From Hydrogenophilales bacterium (GTDB taxonomy: Bacteria; Pseudomonadota; Gammaproteobacteria; Burkholderiales; Thiobacillaceae), in contig JAHFRD010000018.1 of assembly GCA_023258975.1 (NCBI GenBank), positions 1-60,837 on the forward strand: a stretch of DNA of 60,837 bases. Direction: 5' to 3'. Below the pieces are notes generated by a model, which had not been told where the DNA came from, ran no database searches, and saw only the letters and a program-made list of their open reading frames with translations. The position numbers and the translations under genes are program-made. Positions 54,607 through 60,837 of the stretch are shown piece by piece. How positions within the stretch are numbered: position 1 is the stretch's first letter; each line of letters opens with the position of its first letter.

Positions 54607-54648
54607 CCCTCACCCCCAGCCCCTCTCCCGCTCGCGGGAGAGGGGAGC
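54607..54648. repeat. Type B palindromic repeat upstream of the YihY-cNMP gene
   Basis: CCCTCACCCCCAGCCCCTCT and, after CCCGCTCGCGGGAG, a closing AGGGGAGC form a hairpin unit. It lies 59 bp before the start of the next gene and after the divergent DUF1015 start. Confidence 0.88.
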
Positions 54649-54706
54649 TTCGAGCGTCGCTATCGCGACGTTCACGTTAACGGCCCCTCCCGGCTCCACA
54701 CCGCCC

Positions 54707-55984
54707 ATGCCAGTCATTCGCCTGCAAGAAACCCAAAAAAACAGCCTGGACTGGCTGTTGCAGACGGCTTACACCGCCTGGCGCCTGTTCGTGAAGAACG
54801 AACTGGTCAACCATGCCGCCGCCACCGCTTTCTACTTTCTGCTTTCCGCCGCCCCCTTGGTGCTGTTGCTCACTTATGGCGCGCAGTACCTGGCGCGGCT
54901 GGCGGAAACCTCGGCGTTGGCAAGCATGTTGCTGGCCGCGCTGTATGACCAATTCCAGTTGGGGCAACTCGCTTCCCTGGGTTTGATTCCGCAAAAGACC
55001 GCCATCGCCGCCGGCGGCGTCGGCCTGCTCACCCTGCTGCTGTCCTCGCGCGGCCTGGTCAACGCCCTGCAAAGCGCCTTTCGGGTGATTTTTCCGGATG
55101 ACGCCAAACGCAACTTCGTATTCAAGTGGGTGCTGCCGCTCATCATCATCCCCGTGGCCTTCGCGCTGGTCGGCTTGACCGTGGCCACTCAGGCGGTCAT
55201 CAATTTTCTGTCCAGCGTCGAACTTCTCGGCGCCGGACGCACTTATCTGTTCAAGGGACTCAACCTGCTCACGGGCATCGCCCTGGTGTGGGGATTGCTG
55301 TATGTGGTGCTGCACCGGATGCCGCTAAAGCGCCCTCCCAGGCTGCCTACCCTGGTCGTCAGCGGGCTGGCGACTCTCACCCTGGGCCTGCTGTACCTGG
55401 GCTTCGGGCATTTCTTCCATATCGAGAAATACCAGGCCGTCTACGGTGCCCTGGGCGGCGTGGTGTTCATCCTGATCGGCGCCTACCTCGCCTGCATGGC
55501 CTTCTACTTCTGGGCGCAGTTTCTCTACGCCCTGACCAAGGTGGACGTGGCCGCGCTGGAAAGGCTGTTTCTCGGGTCCGGCGAGGGGGCAGGCAAGCTG
55601 GACGGCATCGTGTTCGGGCGCGCCAACCGGTTGCTGGCCAAATACGGCCGGACTTTTTCCGACGGCGACACGCTGATCCGCGAAGGCGACAACTCGCAAG
55701 ACGCCTTCTTCCTGTATTCCGGCAAGGTCGGCCTGTTCAAGGACATCGGCGGGCGGGAAAAACACCTGGCCGCGCTGGGTGAAGGCGAATTGTTCGGGGA
55801 AATGGCCTATCTGCTGGGCGAGACGCGCACCGCCACGGTACGCGCGGAAGGCGAGGTCACCGCCCTGGTGCTGCCGCCGAAGATGCTGGAAGAACTGATG
55901 CGCTATTCCGCCCCGCTGGCCCGCCGCATCGTCGGCAGCCTGGCGGGTAGATTGATGCGCATGAATCAGGCGGCGAAGGGATGA
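54707..55984 (+). CDS. YihY/ribonuclease-BN-like membrane protein fused to a cyclic-nucleotide-binding domain
   Basis: A 425-residue protein. Residues 1-275 hold the six-helix YihY domain (NHAAATAFYFLLSAAPLVLLL is typical). Residues about 300-425 are a CNMP_binding/Crp-type beta-barrel with the phosphate-cassette-like GEGELFGEMAYLLGETRTATVRA. The label RNase BN for YihY is historical; the true function is unclear. The fusion suggests control by cAMP, cGMP or a cyclic dinucleotide. The start at 54707 has no good ribosome binding site. Its stop overlaps the next start (ATGA). Confidence 0.88.
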   Translation: MPVIRLQETQKNSLDWLLQTAYTAWRLFVKNELVNHAAATAFYFLLSAAPLVLLLTYGAQYLARLAETSALASMLLAALYDQFQLGQLASLGLIPQKTAIAAGGVGLLTLLLSSRGLVNALQSAFRVIFPDDAKRNFVFKWVLPLIIIPVAFALVGLTVATQAVINFLSSVELLGAGRTYLFKGLNLLTGIALVWGLLYVVLHRMPLKRPPRLPTLVVSGLATLTLGLLYLGFGHFFHIEKYQAVYGALGGVVFILIGAYLACMAFYFWAQFLYALTKVDVAALERLFLGSGEGAGKLDGIVFGRANRLLAKYGRTFSDGDTLIREGDNSQDAFFLYSGKVGLFKDIGGREKHLAALGEGELFGEMAYLLGETRTATVRAEGEVTALVLPPKMLEELMRYSAPLARRIVGSLAGRLMRMNQAAKG

Positions 55985-57387
55985 ACGCCGAAGGGACGCT
56001 CCCCACCCGACTCGTCTTCATCGACCTGGAAACCACCGGCGCCAATCCGCTCATCGACCGCATCACCGAGATCGGCCTGATCGAAGTGGTGGACGGGGAA
56101 ACCACGCGCTGGAGCACTCTGGTCAACCCGGAACGCGCCATACCCACGTTCATTCAACACCTGACGGGTATTCGCGACGACATGGTGGCCGACGCCCCCA
56201 CCTTCGATCAGGTCGCCGGGGAACTGCGCGCCCGCCTGCACGGCAAGCTGTTCATCGCCCACAACGCGCGTTTCGACTACGGCTTCGTCAAGAACGAATT
56301 CAAACGCCTGGGCCAGCGTTTCCAGGCCGATGTGCTGTGCACCGTGCGGCTGTCGCGCAAGTTGCATCCGGAGCACCACAAGCACAACCTGGACAGTCTG
56401 ATCGTCCGCCACAGCCTTGAAGCATCCGGTCGCCACCGCGCGTTGGCGGACGCGGAACTGATCTGGCAATTCTGGCAACAGGTTCGGGTGAACCACCCGG
56501 AGGAAGTGCTGCTGGCTGCCGTGCGCCACCAGCTCAAGCGCCCCGCCCTGCCCCCTCACCTCGACCCCGGCGTGCTCGACGACCTGCCGGAAGCCCCCGG
56601 CGTCTACCTGATCTACGGCGAAGGCGACCTCTGCCTCTATGCCGGCAAGAGCATCAACCTGCGCCAGCGCGTGTTCGCCCATTTCGCCGCCGATACTGGC
56701 AACGCCGGCCGGGAATACAAGGAAATGAGCCGCCTCGACTGGCACGAAACCGTCGGCGAGGTCGGCGCCCTGCTGCTGGAATCTCGCCTGGTGAAGCGGC
56801 TCAAGCCACTGCACAATCGCCGCCCGCGCGAACACCCGGAAATCTGCGCCTGGCGCCTGGAGGAAGCCGAACCGGGCGACTTCCGCCCGCGCCTGGTGTT
56901 CGCCGAAGACGTGGATCTGGGCAGCGCCCATGACCTCTACGGCCCCTTCAACTCCAAACGCGAAGCCCACAACACCCTGCGCAAGCTCGCCGAGGCTTAC
57001 AAACTCTGCCCCATGCTGCTCGGCCTGGAAAAACCCAACAAGACCCCGCGCCCCTGCTTCGCCCACCAGACCGGACTATGCAAGGGTGCCTGCATCGGCC
57101 GCGAACCGCGCGACCTGCACAGCGCCCGCCTGATGAGCGCCCTGACCAAGTTGAAGATCAAACCCTGGCCCTGGCCCGGCCCCGTCGGCCTGATCGAACG
57201 CGACGACTTCCGCGACGTGGAAGACGTGCATGTGCTTGCAGGTTGGCGCTATCTCGGCACCGCGCACAACGAGGCGGAAATCCACGAACTGCTGGAACAG
57301 GCGGGAAATATCGCCTTCGACATGGACACCTACAAACTACTGAAGACGCACCTGGGTAAGGGGAAATTGAAGGTGCGGGTGCTTTGA
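55981..57387 (+). CDS. DnaQ-type exonuclease fused to a GIY-YIG (UvrC/Cho-like) nuclease
   Basis: A 468-residue two-domain protein. The N-terminal DEDDh exonuclease has FIDLETTG, HNARFDYGFV and HRALADAELIW (all catalytic positions present). The GIY-YIG domain (GVYLIYGEGDLCLYAGKSINLRQRV) is followed by the Cys motif PCFAHQTGLCKGACIG, as in UvrC-related Cho. This is the bacterial fusion annotated as exonuclease/UvrC-like and likely acts in excision repair. It is coupled to the YihY fusion. A repeat cluster follows. Confidence 0.92.
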   Translation: MNAEGTLPTRLVFIDLETTGANPLIDRITEIGLIEVVDGETTRWSTLVNPERAIPTFIQHLTGIRDDMVADAPTFDQVAGELRARLHGKLFIAHNARFDYGFVKNEFKRLGQRFQADVLCTVRLSRKLHPEHHKHNLDSLIVRHSLEASGRHRALADAELIWQFWQQVRVNHPEEVLLAAVRHQLKRPALPPHLDPGVLDDLPEAPGVYLIYGEGDLCLYAGKSINLRQRVFAHFAADTGNAGREYKEMSRLDWHETVGEVGALLLESRLVKRLKPLHNRRPREHPEICAWRLEEAEPGDFRPRLVFAEDVDLGSAHDLYGPFNSKREAHNTLRKLAEAYKLCPMLLGLEKPNKTPRPCFAHQTGLCKGACIGREPRDLHSARLMSALTKLKIKPWPWPGPVGLIERDDFRDVEDVHVLAGWRYLGTAHNEAEIHELLEQAGNIAFDMDTYKLLKTHLGKGKLKVRVL

Positions 57388-57460
57388 GGCGGGGGTAACG
57401 CGGGGCATCCGCATGAACTGGCGCGAATGCTGTAGCGAGCACTTCCAGACAGGTGAACGA

Positions 57461-57519
57461 GCCGGCGAGTCGCCGGCGCTACAAGGGCACCCCTGTGTAG
57501 CGCCGGCGTCCCCGCCGGC
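57461..57519. repeat. Inverted pair of type C REP-like repeats
   Basis: GCCGGCGAGTCGCCGGCGCTAC-type copy at 57461-57482 faces a copy GTAGCGCCGGCGTCCCC at 57497-57519. It may end transcription of the exonuclease gene. 57388-57559 otherwise shows no gene. Confidence 0.85.
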
Positions 57520-57559
57520 GTCTTTTCAGTCCACCCTGCCCGACGACCAAGAAAACCCA

Positions 57560-57679
57560 ATGAGCCGCCTGTTCAATCCCCCACACCCCAGTGGAACCTT
57601 GCGCGCAGACATCCTCCCCGCGTTGCGCGTCTATTGTGGGCATCGATCCGGCATCACGAGCCAGAGCACTGAGTTCTAG
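57560..57679 (+). pseudogene. Relic of a HigA-family antitoxin gene
   Basis: The 39-codon ORF begins MSRLFNPPHPSGTLRADILP and continues ALRV. This resembles the N-terminus of HigA-type Xre antitoxins (NPPHPGE...LRE). It then breaks off before the helix-turn-helix and reads into YCGHRSGIT. I infer an internal deletion. It overlaps the end of the next minus-strand gene. No intact higB toxin is seen. Confidence 0.5.
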
Positions 57680-58437
57680 AGTTCGTAAACCTGAGCAATC
57701 CGGCCGGCGAGTTCAGCAACCGTTGCATTCCCCAGACGCAATGATTTCAGATCAACCGATGCTTCCGTTTTCAGCGCGCTCAAAAAGTGCGCCATATCCT
57801 CGGCGATCTTGGCTACGAGGGGTATGCGGGTCGCGGGGGCCAGGAGTTGAGAGAGCCGCAGCACATCCTTCAGGTGCTTGTGAATATCTCTTGAATCCAC
57901 CTGCTCGCCGGCCGCTTTTCGGGCGGTCAGGTCCAGCCAGGCTGCCGCCTTCAGCGGAATCAGCCGCTCCGCGCCAACCCAGGGCAAGCCATTCCGCTCG
58001 TGGCGTCCGGTCATGATGAAGTTGTAATAAACCTCATCCAGCAAGATGGCGGAAAGACTGGTTACGGCTTCATCCAGAGGGATGGGCGTCAGTCGGCAGC
58101 CCTCGCCCGGCTGGAATCCATCCGGCGCGCGCGAGAACAATTCGATCATGACTGGAAAATGGTCGTCGGCAGGTTTCTGGAAGCGATAGAACACCGGCCT
58201 GCCGGTACCGCTGGCTTGCCTGATTTCGTAGCCCCCCGCCTCGATGAACCGCCAGAAGACTCGCCCGAAATCCGGTGTCAGCGCCTCCACATGCAGGACG
58301 ATGTCCAGGTCCTTGGTGAGGCGAAAATCCAGCCCGGCCTCCGCCATGCTCAGGCCGGCCGCCGTGCCGCCGATGAGCACGTACTGGTCGGCGAAGTCCG
58401 CGAACCAGACGCGAAAAGTTTCAAGACCTTTCACCAC
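57676..58437 (-). CDS. Nucleotidyltransferase-like protein (AbiEii-like toxin)
   Basis: A 253-residue protein whose N-terminus has the nucleotidyltransferase pattern YVLIGGTAAGLSMAEAG then RLTKDLDIVL, typical of AbiEii/MNT-type toxins. These toxins act in type IV or abortive-infection modules by modifying tRNA or proteins. It overlaps the upstream gene by 7 bp, so the two are coupled. The family assignment is by motif; activity is unknown. Confidence 0.72.
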   Translation of the reverse strand: MVKGLETFRVWFADFADQYVLIGGTAAGLSMAEAGLDFRLTKDLDIVLHVEALTPDFGRVFWRFIEAGGYEIRQASGTGRPVFYRFQKPADDHFPVMIELFSRAPDGFQPGEGCRLTPIPLDEAVTSLSAILLDEVYYNFIMTGRHERNGLPWVGAERLIPLKAAAWLDLTARKAAGEQVDSRDIHKHLKDVLRLSQLLAPATRIPLVAKIAEDMAHFLSALKTEASVDLKSLRLGNATVAELAGRIAQVYEL

Positions 58438-59426
58438 GGCAAGAACTCGTTTAATTCGTCCAGCGCGAGCTGAACGCGCTCATCCGGGTCATCCCGCAAG
58501 CTGAGCGTCAGCGACAAGGCATCCACCGTGTCGCCCTCCGGCAGCAAGGCCGGACTGTAGCGCCACAACTGCCATTCCCAGGCGCCGGGCAACGGCTCCG
58601 GGAGCTCTTCCATGCCGGCGTCGATGGCTAATTTCCACTGATCCTGGCTCATGGCATGAACCGACCAGCGCGGTTCCGCCAACATGGAAAGCCGCGCCAG
58701 CGCGCTCAGACCCGCAAGCCGCCAAGGCTGCCCGTAGAGGGCCGGCGGTGGATACGCCCAGAAACCGCGTTTGACCGGCGAACGCAACAGGGGCGCGGCC
58801 AATTCCCAAACCGTTTGCGGCGAACGATCCATGCGCAACCAGCGCGAACGTCCAACCGAGTAGGGCTCGGCAAGACCCGCCGCCGTCAACTCCCTCACCG
58901 CGCGGGAAAGCGTCATGGCCGTATAACCCAAGGTCGCCCCCAACTCCGCAGCCTGCCACTCGGCCCGCCAAGGTTGGCGCAGCAGGGCGGCGAGCAACAA
59001 AGCCTGAGAAGACGGGCTCAACGCCGCCACCGTGGCCGCCGCCCGTTGACGGAAATACTCACGCAAGTCGATACCCAGATCAGGCAGGTAAAGCTGATTG
59101 CCAGGAACGATGAAGGGGACTTTCTGCTCGATCAGCCGCTTGCGCTCGTAAGAAGCCAAAGCCCCGGTGACATAAACCACCGGCTGCCCCGCCAGTGCCG
59201 CGACCTTCTCCAACTGGCCGCACAACGCCGCCAGACGCGGCACCTCGGACCGCTGCTCGATAGCCAGCAAGACAGGATGTCCAAGCAGTTCCAGCGCCTG
59301 AATGGCAAAGGCATCCCGGATGAAAAACGGCAGTTCCCCCTCGCGCGGCCAGGGACGAAGGGCGGGGACGTCAAGGCCAAGCACCTCGTGAAGGTAGGCC
59401 GGAAGGGTGGAAGCCAGGAATTGCAT
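58431..59426 (-). CDS. Winged-helix DNA-binding protein, probable regulator/antitoxin partner
   Basis: A 331-residue protein with a central winged-helix region (about 145-205, AAELGATLGYTAMTLSRAVRELTAAGLAEPY). The rest is not clear. It is the first gene of the pair with the AbiEii-like protein. A palindromic operator lies 30-55 bp upstream of its start, fitting autoregulation, as in AbiEi-type antitoxins. It is longer than most AbiEi proteins, so the antitoxin role is inferred from position. Confidence 0.65.
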   Translation of the reverse strand: MQFLASTLPAYLHEVLGLDVPALRPWPREGELPFFIRDAFAIQALELLGHPVLLAIEQRSEVPRLAALCGQLEKVAALAGQPVVYVTGALASYERKRLIEQKVPFIVPGNQLYLPDLGIDLREYFRQRAAATVAALSPSSQALLLAALLRQPWRAEWQAAELGATLGYTAMTLSRAVRELTAAGLAEPYSVGRSRWLRMDRSPQTVWELAAPLLRSPVKRGFWAYPPPALYGQPWRLAGLSALARLSMLAEPRWSVHAMSQDQWKLAIDAGMEELPEPLPGAWEWQLWRYSPALLPEGDTVDALSLTLSLRDDPDERVQLALDELNEFLPW

Positions 59427-59439
59427 GGTTAATCAATAA

Positions 59440-59480
59440 GATAACAATGATATGAACGATAACAGCGTGGTTGTTATCGT
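59440..59480. promoter_or_regulatory. Operator with three GATAACA half-sites
   Basis: GATAACA occurs at 59440-59446 and 59458-59464 (18 bp apart), and the inverted TGTTATC at 59472-59478. The last two form a perfect 9-bp inverted repeat (ACGATAACA, 7 bp, TGTTATCGT). It lies just upstream of the winged-helix gene. Confidence 0.7.
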
Positions 59481-59484
59481 GCAA

Positions 59485-59607
59485 CTAACATGTTCTCCGT
59501 GGCCGGAGTCTGGCAGGGTAGAACAAGCCCTCCCGGTTATCGAGGAAGTCCTCGTAGTCCTGGACTTCCCGGTCAGTATTCTCGCAAAACGCACTGATAA
59601 TTTTGGG
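59485..59607 (-). other. Possible gene fragment upstream of the AbiE-like pair
   Basis: The minus strand reads PKIISAFCENTD and then REVQDYEDFLDNREGLFYP, ending at a stop at 59485; a stop precedes it. It has protein-like composition but no start, and I do not recognise it. It may be the end of a deleted gene. The rest of 59427-59669 shows nothing else clear. Confidence 0.25.
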
Positions 59608-59669
59608 CTAGCGAGTAGTCAGTAGCGCGAACGGTGTCTGCCCCAATTTACCACTCTATTTACCCCCCT

Positions 59670-60137
59670 TTAATTGATAGTATTGGACAAGATCACAAAC
59701 GCGAGGATTGCGCCGAACAGCGCGATGACGCCGTAGAAGATAATGACCAAGAGATACATCCTCCGCTTTGGTACTACACCAGAGATTGCGCTAGTAAGAC
59801 GGTAGGTAGTAGTTTTCTCAAGTTCCAAAGATCGACCAACGGCGCCAAGCAGCAACGGAAGGAAGTACCCGAGATCTAGGAGAGCCAGCACAACCGTCAA
59901 CATAACGCCGGCAACAGCTATTAGTTGTGATGGGATCATGCTAATAGCCGCAATGAGTTCGCCCGAAGGACGACCCACGGCATAACTGTAAACCGCAACG
60001 ACAACCGACACCCCGAACGACCGAAACTTCATCAATATTTCATTGAAGTGCATCTGCGCTTTTACAGCAAGCTCGTACTCGTTACGATCAGACTCACTAC
60101 CCTCGATGCCTTTGGTATCGTAATTGTCGAGAGCCAT
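59670..60137 (-). CDS. Small membrane protein of unknown function
   Basis: A 155-residue protein with three or four predicted helices (about 40-55, 62-100 and 124-150) and a polar, acidic N-terminus (MALDNYDTKGIEGSESDRN). The start has AGGAG 8 nt upstream. I do not recognise the family. GC content is lower than in the housekeeping genes. It follows a broken HEPN-like gene on the same strand, so a defence role is possible but unproven. Confidence 0.7.
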   Translation of the reverse strand: MALDNYDTKGIEGSESDRNEYELAVKAQMHFNEILMKFRSFGVSVVVAVYSYAVGRPSGELIAAISMIPSQLIAVAGVMLTVVLALLDLGYFLPLLLGAVGRSLELEKTTTYRLTSAISGVVPKRRMYLLVIIFYGVIALFGAILAFVILSNTIN

Positions 60138-60149
60138 TTAGTTCTCCTA

Positions 60150-60222
60150 GCACCTGGCGTTGAATTAACCGGCGCTGTGCGGTTTTATGCGCAGCGCCGG
60201 TATGGAATGAAAAATTAGGACG
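60150..60222 (-). other. Integron attC-like hairpin (degenerate, uncertain)
   Basis: On the minus strand, a GTCCTAAT-like R'' box is followed by an imperfect stem (ACCGGCGCTG with CAGCGCCGGT) and TTAATTCAAC, then GCCAGGTGC, close to the R' box GTTAGGTGC. It sits between the HEPN-like stop and the membrane-protein start, where a cassette recombination site would be. R' and R'' both have mismatches, and no integrase is in the window. Confidence 0.25.
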
Positions 60223-60290
60223 ACAGAAAAAAACGAGGTCTGTCCAATTATTATTTCCGACACTCTAACTTGGCCCCAGGTAATGTCAAC

Positions 60291-60837
60291 TCAAACACGA
60301 CAGGGTAGGCTTTTAAGCCCTGAAATTGCGCTGGATAATGGAGTGGATGGTCTTGGTTTCTTTGGCTTTCGCCCCGTAATCTTGGCCAAATCAATCCCCT
60401 TTGAGCCGATGGGTAACCGCGGACTTAGCATATCAAGCTTGGCACAGATAGAGCCACCAACCATATCTGATAAAGCCATGTTTAATCTAATAATTAATTC
60501 TTGATCAACCGCAATCCCTGGAAGCAACCAGTTATCATCATACTTTCTAACTCCATGCGAAACATGATTTCTAATAATTTTAGAATAACCCAACCACAAA
60601 CTCCATAACTGCGGCAGCCCTGGCTCGCGCAAGATGATATCACTCCATGATGTATTTTTTGATTTGTATAACAGATCAAACAGGGCTGGATACCTTACTT
60701 TTTCAGGAGTGGCATCATTAAGTAATCACGCATAACGGATATGGAATTTATTGCCAAAGCCGGCCAGGAGGGAGCTAACCTCATCGACCAAGACGTCCTT
60801 GGACCAGGATTTGAAGGCACGCCAATGATATTTGGCG
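60291..60837 (-). pseudogene. HEPN-like ORF broken by an in-frame stop, running off the right edge
   Basis: One minus-strand frame runs from the right edge (AKYHWRAFKSWSKDVLVDE) to the stop at 60291. It is interrupted by a single TGA at 60726-60728 (after FHIRYA). Downstream of that stop it continues LLNDATPEKVRYPALFD and later IIRNHVSHGVRKYDD. The RNHVSH matches the Rx4-6H motif of HEPN ribonucleases found in toxin-antitoxin and abortive-infection systems. Because both halves look protein-like in the same frame, I read it as one gene with a nonsense mutation or an assembly error. A TTG restart at 60632 would give only the last 113 residues. The start is outside the window. Confidence 0.55.

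Noticed and set aside
54563-54706. Upstream in-frame start for the YihY-cNMP gene
   Set aside because: The added residues are the translation of a type B repeat and spacer; homologues begin near 54707. In-frame use cannot be excluded but is not supported.

Overview
The window looks like chromosomal DNA of a GC-rich betaproteobacterium, probably Rhodocyclales or Nitrosomonadales-like; this is inferred from gene order and protein style only. Supporting points are the block cmk-rpsA-ihfB-lapA-lapB-pyrF-ugd-cysM, a PEP-CTERM/exosortase-associated acyltransferase, a DUF58/transglutaminase pair and a copper-type RiPP ('bufferin'/Hvf) operon. No rRNA, tRNA or CRISPR array was seen.

Layout. 1-650: edge of an unknown gene and an ISL3-type IS relic. 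651-2188: trxB and a Smr protein. 2185-13260 (minus): cysM, ugd, pyrF, lapB, lapA, ihfB, rpsA, cmk, purL. 13417-17528: a CheY-like regulator, a small Cys-containing protein, nnrD, an amidase and selO. 17701-25483: two hybrid histidine kinases and a REC-HD-GYP protein. 25678-27530: a sigma-54 activator divergent from a NifX-like gene that has a near-perfect sigma-54 promoter. 27531-28047: an IS3 relic. 28048-33314: ribulokinase-like kinase, PilZ-like, DUF58, TgpA-like transglutaminase, nikR. 33432-38119: antiporter and sucA. 38394-42404 (minus): ECF sigma, zinc-finger protein, HvfA, HvfB, HvfC, DoxX, TVP38. 42610-49841: acyltransferase, EF-G-like GTPase, GIY-YIG, tadA, L,D-transpeptidase, acnA. 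49897-54515 (minus): lemA, a uracil-DNA glycosylase with a REP-associated transposase (RAYT) inside it, rimI, tsaB, DUF1015. 54707-57387: YihY-cNMP fusion and an exonuclease/GIY-YIG protein. 57560-60837: a defence-like, partly AT-rich region with a HigA relic, an AbiE-like pair with an operator, a small membrane protein and a HEPN-like ORF broken by a stop.

The most unusual feature is a set of short palindromic repeats, at least four sequence types. They lie between genes and also inside reading frames without breaking them: the glycosylase (with a whole RAYT), acnA, tsaB, tadA and the GIY-YIG gene. This resembles the in-frame palindromic elements of Rickettsia. A RAYT in the same window, flanked by one repeat type, gives a plausible source for that type.

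Functionally, much of the window is housekeeping (translation, nucleotide and cysteine synthesis, TCA cycle, envelope control by LapAB). Accessory modules are added: copper handling by a modified peptide, sigma-54 control of a metal-cluster protein, phosphorelay and c-di-GMP signalling, and toxin-antitoxin or abortive-infection remnants.
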